Shown in pieces: positions 1 through 9,600 of a stretch of 64,000 bases of DNA. Source of the DNA: Exiguobacterium sp. BMC-KP (GTDB lineage: Bacteria > Bacillota > Bacilli > Exiguobacteriales > Exiguobacteriaceae); assembly GCF_001275385.1 (NCBI RefSeq), contig NZ_LGIW01000015.1:62001-126000 (forward strand), given 5' to 3'. Each line of letters starts with the position of its first letter. Position 1 is the first letter of the stretch. Below the pieces are notes generated by a model. The model searched no databases. It was not told the DNA's origin and saw nothing but the letters and a program-made list of their open reading frames with translations. Made by a program: the position numbers and the translations under genes.

Positions 1-1
1 A

Positions 2-1210
2 CAAGATAATCCGATTGAATTCGATCGTCGAAAACAAGAATCCCGTTCCGTTAATATTCTTCTCCTTTCAAAAAACGGAAAACTTTATTACGGTGGGGCG
101 CCGCAACAACTGATTAATCAGATGTATCGTGACGCGATTGATCAAAAAACGATTACGGCGAAATATACGACACGTCTTGATAAAGAAGATGTCTATTATA
201 GTATTCGTAAAATGGAAGAAAGCGGCGAAACCTACTATCGTGTCTCATACGTATGGGATGCTTATCGACAAGAATTGATTACACAACTCTTTTCAAAAAT
301 CGGCTTTGTCGTGATCATTGGTAGTATCTTTACGTTATTCATTGCTTTTTGGTTGGCGCGTCGTCTGACGCATCCGCTCGTCGAAATCGAAAGAGCAGTT
401 GGAAAAATCGCGGCTCAAAAATGGGATACACCACTACCGCTCGATCGTGGGGATGAAATTGGACGACTGGCACGATCCGTCGATGCGATGCGGATGGATC
501 TTGAAAAACAAGATAAAGCACAAAAATCACTACTTCAAAACATCTCGCATGATTTGAAGACGCCAATCATGGTCATTCGAAGTTATGCTCAGTCCATCTC
601 AGATGGTATTTACCCCGACGGTGATTTAACCGGATCCGTATCGGTTATCGATGAGGAAGCGGAACGGTTGGAGAAAAAAGTCGCAGCACTTCTTTACGTC
701 ACGAAACTCGATTATTTCGAACTCGACCGTTCGACGTGGGATAATGTTGATATTGACCGGATGATCCATCTGTTGCAAAATCGCTTTTCCGGAACGAAGT
801 CACTAAAATGGCATGTCAGTGGAGAAGCTGGAATTGTTCTTGGGGAAGGGGAACAATTAAGAGTTGCACTCGAAAATGTCATGGACAATGCGATTCGTTA
901 TGCCGAAACACAGATTGACATCCGATTGTCTGGAACAGCAGATCACGTTCATATTGAAATTGAAAATGATGGACCACCGCTCGATGCCTCTTCACCACTG
1001 TTCCATCAATTTTCACGGGGCAAGGAAGGGAAGTTTGGTCTTGGTCTCTATATCGTCAAACGAATCGTCGAACGTCATGACGGTACGGTAGCAATTGAGA
1101 ATCGGTCTGCGGGAAATGGAGTCGGAAAAGTTTGTGTGATTTTTAATTTTCCACGTCATTTTATTGAACAGAATGAAGAACAAGATGAAAAAAATAGGAA
1201 AGAATACTAA
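2..1210 (+). CDS. Sensor histidine kinase, 5' end cut by window
   Basis: The reading frame is open from the first base, so this is the C-terminal part of a membrane sensor kinase; the first ATG at 122 is internal. It shows the end of an extracellular sensor domain, one membrane span (about 290-358), a HAMP linker, a HisKA dimerisation helix with motif ISHDLKTP (phospho-accepting His codon at 548-550), then an ATP-binding domain with an N box (ENVMDNAIRY) and G box (FGLGLYIVKRI). Such kinases autophosphorylate and pass phosphate to a response regulator. The partner would lie just upstream, outside the window, and no regulator follows. The signal sensed cannot be read from the sequence. Confidence 0.9.
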   Translation, partial: QDNPIEFDRRKQESRSVNILLLSKNGKLYYGGAPQQLINQMYRDAIDQKTITAKYTTRLDKEDVYYSIRKMEESGETYYRVSYVWDAYRQELITQLFSKIGFVVIIGSIFTLFIAFWLARRLTHPLVEIERAVGKIAAQKWDTPLPLDRGDEIGRLARSVDAMRMDLEKQDKAQKSLLQNISHDLKTPIMVIRSYAQSISDGIYPDGDLTGSVSVIDEEAERLEKKVAALLYVTKLDYFELDRSTWDNVDIDRMIHLLQNRFSGTKSLKWHVSGEAGIVLGEGEQLRVALENVMDNAIRYAETQIDIRLSGTADHVHIEIENDGPPLDASSPLFHQFSRGKEGKFGLGLYIVKRIVERHDGTVAIENRSAGNGVGKVCVIFNFPRHFIEQNEEQDEKNRKEY

Positions 1211-1237
1211 AAACGGGATCTTTTGATCTCGTTTTTT
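1210..1237 (+). terminator. Rho-independent terminator of the sensor kinase
   Basis: A 10-bp stem (AAACGGGATC with GATCTCGTTT, one G-T pair) and a four-base loop are followed by a T run, directly after the kinase stop codon. Confidence 0.8.
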
Positions 1238-1320
1238 TGAGTAGGAAATAATCGTCATATTCATGCAGAGGCAACGGAAATTTGATATAACCAATTTAAT
1301 CCAAGAAGGGAGCGAAGAAT

Positions 1321-1794
1321 ATGTCATATCCGATCACTGAAGAGACACTTGCCCTCATTCCACGATATGGTCAGTACGGAGAACCACAGACACTTGTCAT
1401 CAAAGAGCACTCTGAAAGTATTTTAGAGGGACATCCGATTAAATTGATTGAAGAATCGTGCTTATATTTTGGTTCATCAATGCGTGGTAGGATTGAAGCG
1501 GCAAGACATGTTCTTGGACCAAATCGAAAAACACCTGTTTTAATTGATTGGCAGGCGCAGACAATCTTTTTTCCGACGACAGCTAAGGAAAAAGAAGAAT
1601 GTGTGTGGATTAATTTCAAGCAGATGAAGACTGTTCAGAAAAAATCCGGTAAAGTACAGGTCGAATTTCAGACTGGTCAATGCATTGATACGGACGCATC
1701 TGCTTACAGCATCGAACGACAACGGATTAAAACACTTGAGTTAGCGTATGAAATGCAACGTCGTTTTCAGATATCTGAGTTTAAGAATCGATGA
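1321..1794 (+). CDS. comK: Competence transcription factor ComK, short form
   Basis: A 157-residue ComK-family protein. In B. subtilis ComK is the master activator of the DNA-uptake genes and of its own gene. The family core is clear: a C-x-YFGSS segment (residues 47-53), the VLIDWQAQTIFFPT block and the CVWIN block. It ends soon after this core at 157 residues, against about 190 in B. subtilis, and the FMLYPK motif used for MecA/ClpC-mediated degradation in B. subtilis is absent. The start is ATG with GAAGGGAG just upstream. No clear pair of AAAA-N5-TTTT ComK boxes was seen upstream. Competence targets comEA and comEC lie later in the window. Confidence 0.88.
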   Translation: MSYPITEETLALIPRYGQYGEPQTLVIKEHSESILEGHPIKLIEESCLYFGSSMRGRIEAARHVLGPNRKTPVLIDWQAQTIFFPTTAKEKEECVWINFKQMKTVQKKSGKVQVEFQTGQCIDTDASAYSIERQRIKTLELAYEMQRRFQISEFKNR

Positions 1795-1858
1795 AAAGTG
1801 GAATCACATAACAGGAATCTTACTTACGTAAGGAGAAACAGTAGAGAGAGAAATCATA

Positions 1859-1894
1859 GGGAGGTGAAGCGGTAACTTTTACCGCGACACAATG
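1859..1894 (+). promoter_or_regulatory. Shine-Dalgarno separated from start codon by a hairpin
   Basis: The only good ribosome binding site for the next gene, GGGAGGTG (1859-1866), lies about 27 bases before its ATG (1892). Between them is a perfect 7-bp hairpin: GCGGTAA 1869-1875, loop CTT, TTACCGC 1879-1885. If the 17-base hairpin folds, the effective spacing is about 10 bases. A four-codon reading frame (GTG-AAG-CGG-TAA) also starts in the Shine-Dalgarno region at 1864. The bridging role is inferred. Confidence 0.55.
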
Positions 1895-2299
1895 AATGAA
1901 TCATATGAATGGTTAAATCGCCGGAAATTACAGCCTGGATTTGGTGCGACAGGTGGCAGACGCTTTATCAGTTCCCGCATCGTGCGTCCAGAAAATACAC
2001 CGGGTAAACGAATCAAGGGAATTAAACGAGCACGACAATTGGTCGTTGATGATGGTGGAAATCGTCGCTGGGTCACGAAACGAATCGTCGTGACAGATGC
2101 TGCGAAACACGTCACGATGAATCGTCGGACATCAATCGCTTTAAAAGAGACGAACACATCGCGTCTCGAACAGGTCAAACAAAAACTTACATCAAATAAA
2201 AAAGTCTTATTCCCAATCTTGGCAGCAACAGGAATCGCTGTTGCTGGTGGTGTTTTGGCTTACGTCCTCCGTCGTAAGAAAAAGCAATCCGAGCAATAA
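1892..2299 (+). CDS. Small basic protein with C-terminal membrane anchor, unknown
   Basis: A 135-residue protein that I do not recognise. The first 100 residues are rich in Arg and Lys and predicted soluble. A single hydrophobic segment (VLFPILAATGIAVAGGVLAYV, about residues 104-124) is followed by a basic tail, RRKKKQSEQ. This suggests a tail-anchored protein with the basic domain inside the cell, possibly touching nucleic acid or phospholipid. It stands alone between comK and a convergent gene, and has its own terminator. The start is uncertain because the Shine-Dalgarno is unusually far upstream (see 1859-1894). Confidence 0.7.
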   Translation: MNESYEWLNRRKLQPGFGATGGRRFISSRIVRPENTPGKRIKGIKRARQLVVDDGGNRRWVTKRIVVTDAAKHVTMNRRTSIALKETNTSRLEQVKQKLTSNKKVLFPILAATGIAVAGGVLAYVLRRKKKQSEQ

Positions 2300-2300
2300 A

Positions 2301-2338
2301 AAAAGAAGCCGTTCTCCCTTAGGAGTGCGGCTTCTTTT
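2301..2338. terminator. Bidirectional terminator between convergent genes
   Basis: An 11-bp perfect stem (AAAAGAAGCCG 2301-2311, CGGCTTCTTTT 2328-2338) has A and T tracts on its two sides, so it can end transcripts from both directions. Confidence 0.85.
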
Positions 2339-2343
2339 ATGCA

Positions 2344-2685
2344 TTAAAGGAATCGCTTCCGTAAAGAAGTCGAGAGTGCTTTTTCTGCGATTTCTTCTAG
2401 TTCCGTCAAGTTTGTCGGATCAAAGCTATCATTGTAGAAACGACCTACGAAGTCTACACGATCGTAATCAAGTTCCTTGAAAATCAGATGTTTATGGTCG
2501 TCATAAAAAACGACACGATAGTAATCAGATCCGCGTTCAAGTGTTACGAGACCTTTAATATGGTCTAACTTTTTTTGTTCCTCGGTTTGCTCTTCTTCGA
2601 GTGTATCGTCCTGGTTCGTCGATGCTTCTGCTTGCTCGATCGCATTCTTTACGAGTTCCGGTCGTTGTTCTTGTTCTTCCGTCAT
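2344..2685 (-). CDS. Small acidic protein, unknown
   Basis: A 113-residue protein that I do not recognise. The N-terminal 40 residues are very rich in Glu and Gln and probably disordered. The C-terminal part has alternating hydrophobic residues (GLVTLERGSDYYRVVFYDDHK) suggesting a small beta-rich fold, then a helix. No signal peptide or membrane span is seen. The start is supported by GGAGG eight bases upstream. It lies 60 bases beyond the hemoglobin gene on the same strand and may be co-transcribed with it. Confidence 0.7.
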   Translation of the reverse strand: MTEEQEQRPELVKNAIEQAEASTNQDDTLEEEQTEEQKKLDHIKGLVTLERGSDYYRVVFYDDHKHLIFKELDYDRVDFVGRFYNDSFDPTNLTELEEIAEKALSTSLRKRFL

Positions 2686-2745
2686 GTTTTATCGCCTCCA
2701 TTTATTATTTTACATGGAATTGGACAGATGAGAAAGGAAAATCCC

Positions 2746-3123
2746 TCAATCCATCTGGTGTGCTTCACAAACGCGCAACACATTCATCGCACCAATCCGT
2801 AGTCGCTCCATGAGTTGTCCCCGTGCCTCTATATTTGGAATCGCATCGACGGAAGCGACTTCCATCAATTCTAACCATCGAATGGCGTGCTCTTCATGAA
2901 TCGGTAAGAGACGGTGAATCATTGCTAAACTCGTTGGTTCTTGATCCGGATCACGAGGACCGCCCGTCAACTGGGTCAAGAAAGAGAGCTGTGCTTGTTC
3001 GACACGATGTCGATCGTCAGGAAACAACGGACGCAACAACGAATCATGGTAGACTTGATGATAGAACGAACGAATCAAGGATGCGAGAACGTGCTCGCCG
3101 CCGATCATTGCATAGAGTGACAT
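2746..3123 (-). CDS. Truncated hemoglobin, group II (YjbI-like)
   Basis: A 125-residue 2-over-2 globin. The pattern matches B. subtilis YjbI: an N-terminal GGE, FY at helix B (residues 20-21), PLFPDD (32-37), FLTQLTGGP (48-56), and an expected haem-ligating proximal His at residue 70 (MIHRLLPI). Trp82 in the following helix also fits the family. These proteins bind O2 or NO and are linked to oxidative or nitrosative stress protection. In many Bacillales the gene sits beside yjbH; here it is not, and it is followed by a small acidic unknown gene. Confidence 0.85.
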   Translation of the reverse strand: MSLYAMIGGEHVLASLIRSFYHQVYHDSLLRPLFPDDRHRVEQAQLSFLTQLTGGPRDPDQEPTSLAMIHRLLPIHEEHAIRWLELMEVASVDAIPNIEARGQLMERLRIGAMNVLRVCEAHQMD

Positions 3124-3259
3124 GGACCATCACCAACTTTACATAAGATTTGTCCTGATTATAGCAAATGCGGATGGAAAAGACATTCGTCAGAAACAGT
3201 ACATTTGTTCTTGTTTATGCGATACTAGATGTAGATAAAACGAAGAGGAGGTTTTCTTG

Positions 3260-6200
3260 ATGAACCATATGCACATTGGACGTGCCGGTAGCGGGAAAAC
3301 GACACAGTTGATCGAACGCGTCGTACAAGAACTCGAGCAACGACCACTCGGTGAGAAGATGTATTTTATCGTTCCAGATCAGATGTCATTTGAAATGGAG
3401 CGTCGGATTGCGACGGACGAACGGATTGCTGGTCTTGTTCGCCTCGAGGTCATGAGTTTACGTCGGTTTGCGTTTCATATTTTACGCGATTACGGGAATC
3501 AAGCCATTCCATTTCTTGATGAGACGGGGACGCAGTTATTACTCCGGCAAGTCGTCGAGGAATCAGAAGACGAACTGAAAATCTTTAAACGAACGAAAAA
3601 TATGCCGGGATTCTTCCAAGGACTCGATGAACTGATTGCATCATTTAAACGTTCGTTGATTGAGCCAGACATGTTACGCCAAGTGAGTGATCGCTCCCTC
3701 GAACGATCGCCAAAATTAAACGATCTCGCTTTGATTTATGAACGCTTTACGGAGCGTATTGTGAATAAAGCACTTCATGCAGACGACTACTACACGACGT
3801 TACTCATGCTACTTCCTAAAGCACGACTGAATCAAGCGACGATCATCGTTGATGGATTTTACGAGTTTTCGCTCCAGGAACAGCAAGTATTGCTTGCCTT
3901 AATGCAACAAGTATGTGAGATGCACATCAGTTTTACGATGGACGCAACGGATCCATATGCGAAGCAAACCTCGTTTGGCGTTTCGCAGCGGTGCTATATG
4001 CAGTTGATTGGTCAAATGCAAGAACAATCAATTCCATACGAAGAAGTATTGTATGAACAGCCGGTTAAGTTCCGCTCTGAAGGGCTAAGACATTTGGAGC
4101 AGGCACTGTTAAAGCCAGGATATCCATCTGTCGATCACGACGTCGACGGCTTTCAGATGACAGCTGCGGTCAACCGTCAAGTTGAAGCAGAGGCGGCTGT
4201 TCGGAAGGCCATTCAACTCGTGCGGCAAAAAGGATATCGCTTCCATCAAATGGCATTCGTCGTGCGACACTTAGAGCCGTATGCGGATCACTTGGAACGA
4301 GCCTTCCAAATGTATGATATCCCGTATTTCTTGGATCAACGTGAGTCGATGGTACATCATCCGCTCGTTGACCTCATTCAATCCGCTTTAGACATTGTGA
4401 CATCGGGATATCGGGAGGAAACGGTATTTCGTTTGCTCAAAACGGAGCTACTACCAATTCCAGCAGTAGATGCGCGTCTAGCGCTCGATCGTTTCGAGAC
4501 ATTCGTACTCGAACGAGGAATCAAAGGATCGATGTGGCAACAACCGTGGCAATTAAAGCGGCGCTTAGCAGAAGAAGTTCGCTTGACGGAAGAAGAACTC
4601 GTACAAGAAGAGGAATTGAATCGACTCCGGACTTTCGTAGTCGAATTGATTGAACCGTTGCACCGTCGATTAAAGCAGGCGAAGACGATGAGTGCCTATA
4701 CGAAAGGTCTCTATCAATTCCTTGAAGAACAAAAAATTGCAGAACGTTTGATGGAGTGGCGTAAACAAGCACTAGAGCAAGACCAGCTTCTTGCTGCCCG
4801 AGAGCATGATCAAGTGTATGAAGCGATGCTGCACCTATTTGAACAGTTGGAAGCTGCTGCACCCGAGCATACGTTATCGACAGACCTATTCGTTCAAATG
4901 GTCGAGACAGGACTCGAGAGCCTTCGTTTTGCGCTTGTTCCTCCATCGCTCGATCAAGTCATCGCGACGGACTATGTCCGTGGACGGCTCCAACGGGTGA
5001 AAGTCGTCTTTTTACTTGGCGCAAATGATGGACTGGTTCCGTTTGTTCAAGATCAATCGAAGTTACTGTCTGAAAGTGATCATGACTTTTTACACGAACA
5101 TGGGATTCCGGTCGGAAAGGCGTCCCTCGACGTGTTTGATGATGAGCTGTTTTATCTCTATCAAGGAATGATGGCTCCAAGCGAAGCATTGTATGTTAGT
5201 TATGCACTTGTCGATGAAGAAGGAAAGGCGCTTCAGCCAGCAGCCATCACGAAACAATTAAAGCGACAACTGTTGCTGGACCGTCCGATTAAGACACACT
5301 TTGCGGAGGCTGGTGAACACGTCCCGCAAGAACAACTCGATTTCGTGACGAGTCCGGGTCGTGCAGCAGCAGCGACAGCAATCGAACTCCGTCGTCTTCA
5401 ACGACGTTATCCGATTCAGCCGATTTGGTTCGAAGTATACAATACGCTTCTTGAGAACGGTCAGGGACGCGAACGAATGGGACTATTCTCGAGCGCATTG
5501 TTCTATCAAAATCAAGCAGAAGCCTTGCCAGAAGGGTTAGCGCATCGTTTATACGGTGATTCGTTACAAGCGAGCGTTTCGCGTTTTGAAACGTATAACG
5601 CCTGCTCGTATAAGCATTTTGCTCGGTATGGTCTTCGTTTACGCGAGCGGAAGCTGTATAAATTCGAAGCGCCGGACATCGGGAATTTGTTCCACGGTGC
5701 ACTAAATGATCTTTCACTCAGTATCAAGTCTTCGGGACGACATTGGAAAGACATTGATGGAGAAACATGTGGAACACTCGCGAAGGAAGCTGTCGAAAAG
5801 GTGACACCGGAAATTCAGAACGCGATCTTGATGAGTTCGAGTCGGTTCGGATATATCAAGAAAAAATTGACGGATGTCGTGGAGCAAACAGCAAAAATGC
5901 TCGTCGAACAAGCAAAACGAACAGATTTTGAACCTGACTTATTTGAAATCAGTTTTGGGAATGCGACCTTCCCACCATTACGCTTTACGTTACCGGACGG
6001 AACCGAAATTGAATTCACGGGTCGAATCGACCGGATTGATCAGGCGACGATCGGTGATCAGTTATACGTTCGAATCATTGATTATAAGTCCAGTGCACGA
6101 GGACTAGATTTCGCGGAAATCTATTACGGGCTCGCCATTCAAATGTTGCTTTATTTGAAGACGGTCGTAGAACAGTCGGAGTTACTGTATCAACAGCAGG

Positions 6201-6691
6201 CAAAACCAGCTGGTGCACTCTACTTCCACGTCAAAAATCCGATGTTGCGGGGCGATCTATCTGCTGACGAAGAAGAGCGCAATCGATTGTTACTCGAGTC
6301 CTATCAGATGCAAGGCGTCATCCTAGAAAATGACGAGGTACTACGAGCGATGGATCATATTGCGTACGACGAACGAAAAAAATCACCGCTTGTCAAAGTG
6401 ACGTTTACGAAAAATGGACTTCATAAGACACAAACGAAAGGTGTCGTACAAGAGGAAGACTTATCGGCATTGATGAATCATGCGTGGGAGGCATTAAAAG
6501 AGAGTAGTCAAGATATTTATGACGGAGATATCGCCATCAATCCATTTGATTATCAGGAGCGGACACCATGTAGTTTTTGTGAGTATCGCTCAGTTTGTCA
6601 GTTCGATGAATCACTCGGTAATCACTATCGCCCACTAAAACCGATGTCTGAAAAAGAAGTACTGGAACGGCTGAAGGAGGAAGAAGAATGA
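3260..6691 (+). CDS. addB: ATP-dependent helicase/nuclease subunit B
   Basis: AddB (1143 residues) pairs with AddA to resect double-strand breaks and recognise Chi. Visible features are an N-terminal Walker A (GRAGSGKT), a C-terminal RecB-type nuclease with GRIDRID and IIDYKSS, and the iron-sulfur cluster cysteines: one before the nuclease (ACSYKH) and three at the C-terminus (CSFCEYRSVC). ATG at 3260 is chosen over TTG at 3257 because AGAGGAGG (3244-3251) is then eight bases away. Its stop overlaps the addA start by four bases, indicating coupled translation. Confidence 0.97.
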   Translation: MNHMHIGRAGSGKTTQLIERVVQELEQRPLGEKMYFIVPDQMSFEMERRIATDERIAGLVRLEVMSLRRFAFHILRDYGNQAIPFLDETGTQLLLRQVVEESEDELKIFKRTKNMPGFFQGLDELIASFKRSLIEPDMLRQVSDRSLERSPKLNDLALIYERFTERIVNKALHADDYYTTLLMLLPKARLNQATIIVDGFYEFSLQEQQVLLALMQQVCEMHISFTMDATDPYAKQTSFGVSQRCYMQLIGQMQEQSIPYEEVLYEQPVKFRSEGLRHLEQALLKPGYPSVDHDVDGFQMTAAVNRQVEAEAAVRKAIQLVRQKGYRFHQMAFVVRHLEPYADHLERAFQMYDIPYFLDQRESMVHHPLVDLIQSALDIVTSGYREETVFRLLKTELLPIPAVDARLALDRFETFVLERGIKGSMWQQPWQLKRRLAEEVRLTEEELVQEEELNRLRTFVVELIEPLHRRLKQAKTMSAYTKGLYQFLEEQKIAERLMEWRKQALEQDQLLAAREHDQVYEAMLHLFEQLEAAAPEHTLSTDLFVQMVETGLESLRFALVPPSLDQVIATDYVRGRLQRVKVVFLLGANDGLVPFVQDQSKLLSESDHDFLHEHGIPVGKASLDVFDDELFYLYQGMMAPSEALYVSYALVDEEGKALQPAAITKQLKRQLLLDRPIKTHFAEAGEHVPQEQLDFVTSPGRAAAATAIELRRLQRRYPIQPIWFEVYNTLLENGQGRERMGLFSSALFYQNQAEALPEGLAHRLYGDSLQASVSRFETYNACSYKHFARYGLRLRERKLYKFEAPDIGNLFHGALNDLSLSIKSSGRHWKDIDGETCGTLAKEAVEKVTPEIQNAILMSSSRFGYIKKKLTDVVEQTAKMLVEQAKRTDFEPDLFEISFGNATFPPLRFTLPDGTEIEFTGRIDRIDQATIGDQLYVRIIDYKSSARGLDFAEIYYGLAIQMLLYLKTVVEQSELLYQQQAKPAGALYFHVKNPMLRGDLSADEEERNRLLLESYQMQGVILENDEVLRAMDHIAYDERKKSPLVKVTFTKNGLHKTQTKGVVQEEDLSALMNHAWEALKESSQDIYDGDIAINPFDYQERTPCSFCEYRSVCQFDESLGNHYRPLKPMSEKEVLERLKEEEE

Positions 6692-9600
6692 GTGTACGTT
6701 GGACGGAAGAACAACAACAAGCCATTTCAGCAAGAGGTGGACATATCCTAGTCTCAGCGGCAGCAGGGTCAGGGAAGACAGCCGTCCTGGTCGAGCGACT
6801 GACACAACGATTGATTGATCCTGAAGATGAGTTATCTGCAGACCGGATTCTTGTCGCTACCTTTACGAATGCGGCAGCACGTGAAATGAAGACTCGGGTC
6901 ATCGAGGTCATGGATCAGCGTATTAAAGAGGCACCGGACGATCTATATTTAAAAAAACAACGTCAATTGATGAACCGAGCCCAAATCACGACGATCCACT
7001 CATTCTGCTTATCGATTCTACGCGAAAACTATTACCGGATCGGTCTGGATCCGGCGTTTCGAATCGCTGATGAATCTGAACTACTATTATTACAAGACGA
7101 TGTTTTAGAAGCAGTCTTTGAGTCCTTTTATGCCTCTGAGGATTCAGGATTCTATGATTTGATCGATAGTTATACGTCAGATCGAGATGATCAAGCAATG
7201 TTGTCACTGATTTCGAATCTTTATCGCTTTTCTCGTTCCTTACCGGATCCAGAAGCTTTTTATGCACACTTAATCAGTCAGTACGATCAGCCGATTGACC
7301 CGGATGATTCTCCACTCATGCAGCGACTGGTCGAACTAGAATGGGAGAGTCTCTCGAATTTATTAGGGCGTTACCGAGAACTGGCGTTTGAGCTGGAGCA
7401 ATCTGGATACGTGGAAATGGGAAACATGATGCGACAGGATATTGCGCCTTTTACCTCACTTGAGACGTCGGTACGACAATGGTCGATGGTTGCACTTGCT
7501 TTTCAAGCATTAGAATTTGGTCGCTGGAAGAGTCCACGCGGAGATGAAGGCATCAAACCGTTTCAAACAGAGCGAACGCGACTTGTTGCAGAGTTTAAGA
7601 AAATGAAAGAACTATTCGTTCAAAAAACTGGCGTCGATTATTTAGAGGACTTACGGTCTCAGCTCCGACATGTGGAAACGATCGTCACACTCGTACGTCA
7701 ATTCGCAAGCGATTATCTCGAAGCGAAACAACAACGTGGGATCGTCGATTTTTCGGATTTGGAACATTTTGCACTAGAGATTTTGACGGAAGAAGATCAA
7801 CCGTCAGATGTAGCAAAACTTCTCAAAGAACGCTTCGTTGAGGTTCTCGTCGATGAATATCAAGATACGAACGAAGTCCAGGAACGAATCATTCAATTGG
7901 TCTCGAAAACAGATGAGGCGACAGGAAACTTATTCATGGTCGGTGATGTCAAACAATCGATTTATAAATTTCGTCATGCTGAACCGGGATTATTCCTTGA
8001 GAAATTCAAACGATTCCAGCAGACCGATGTCGGAACACGCATCGATTTAACAAAAAACTTCCGAAGTCGTCTTGAGGTGCTGGATGGAACGAATCAAATC
8101 TTCCGCCAAGTCATGGATGAGACGGTTGGCGAAATTGATTACGATGAAGCGGCGCACCTTCGACTCGGGAATCTGAGTTATCTAGAATCGGAGCAAGTAG
8201 CGCCAGAGTTGCTATTGATCGATCCACTTGATAGTGAAAAGGAAGAGGTGGAAGCACGAGCGATTGCGACACGAATTCTCGAACTTGTTGATTCGAAGCA
8301 TCCGCATCTCATCTATGATGCAAAAGCAAATCGATTCCGAACCTGTGAATATCGTGACATCGTCGTGTTAGCACGCTCACGCGGCAAGCGCGTTCAGGCA
8401 CTCGTTGAAGTACTCGAACAGTATGAGATTCCTGTTTATGCAGATACAACCGGTGGCTATTTCCAAGCGACGGAAATTCAAATCATGATGGCATTGCTCA
8501 AGACGATCGATAATCCACTCCAAGACATTCCATTTGCGAGTCTACTCCGATCTCCGATTTTCGGAGTGGCGGATCGTGATTTGGGACGGATTCGTGCCAA
8601 ACAAAAAGAGGGAAGCTTTTATGAGGCAGCGCTAGCAATGGCGACAGAGGAGTCTTCTCTCGGTCTCCGAATCGATGAAATCATCCGTCAGATTCAAGCA
8701 TGGCGAACAGAAGCACGTGGAAGTGCACTGCCTGCTTTCATTCGTTCGCTCTTTGATCAAACTGGGTATTTTGAATATGTTGGTTGCCTCGCCGGAGGGA
8801 GAAGTCGACAGGCGAATTTGAATGCCCTGTACGAGAGAGCAAAGCAGTATGAGACGTCCGGTTATCGTGGACTATATCGTTTCCTTCGTCTGATCAATCG
8901 ATTGATTGAACGAGGAGAAGATTTTGCTGAAGCTCGCTCACTTGGAGAAGACGAGGACGTTGTTCGAATCATGACGATCCACCAATCAAAAGGGCTTGAG
9001 TTTCCAGTAACAATCGTCAGTCAATTGACGAAACAATTTAACAAACAGGATCAACTGCAGGCGATTCAGTTGCATAAGACATATGGTATTGCCTTAGACG
9101 CTATCGATCCGATTCGTCGTTTGCGATCTGGGACACTTTTGAAGGAAGTCATTCGCCGCGAAATGGATCGAGAGATGAAAGCAGAAGAGATGCGGGTTCT
9201 GTATGTTGCGATGACGCGAGCGAAGGAAAAATTAATTCTTGTCGGAACCGTCAAGGATCTAGAAGATCAAATGGTAAATTGGCAGATGACGCCACCGGAT
9301 GAAGTTTTACTACCTGAAAATGACCGAAGGCAAGCTAAAAGTTACGCGGAATGGGTTGTTCCGGCAGTGTTACGCAGCAGCTTATTGCGCCCAGATGAGA
9401 CGGATTGGTCCATTCGTGTGATGTCCCTAGAAGAATTGGCACCGTATCAAGAAATTTCAACACTTGTAGAGCAGCTTGAACATGTCCAGAAGCTTGAAAA
9501 AATTGATGTGCCAGTTAATTCTCAAGTGAAAGAACTTGTCGAATCGGCGTTTGCGTATCAGTATCCACACCTACTTGCGACGGAAACGGCAGCGAAGCAG

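Noticed and set aside
1823-1832. CTTACGTAAG palindrome between comK and the next gene
   Set aside because: Ten bases only, no second copy, no known consensus.
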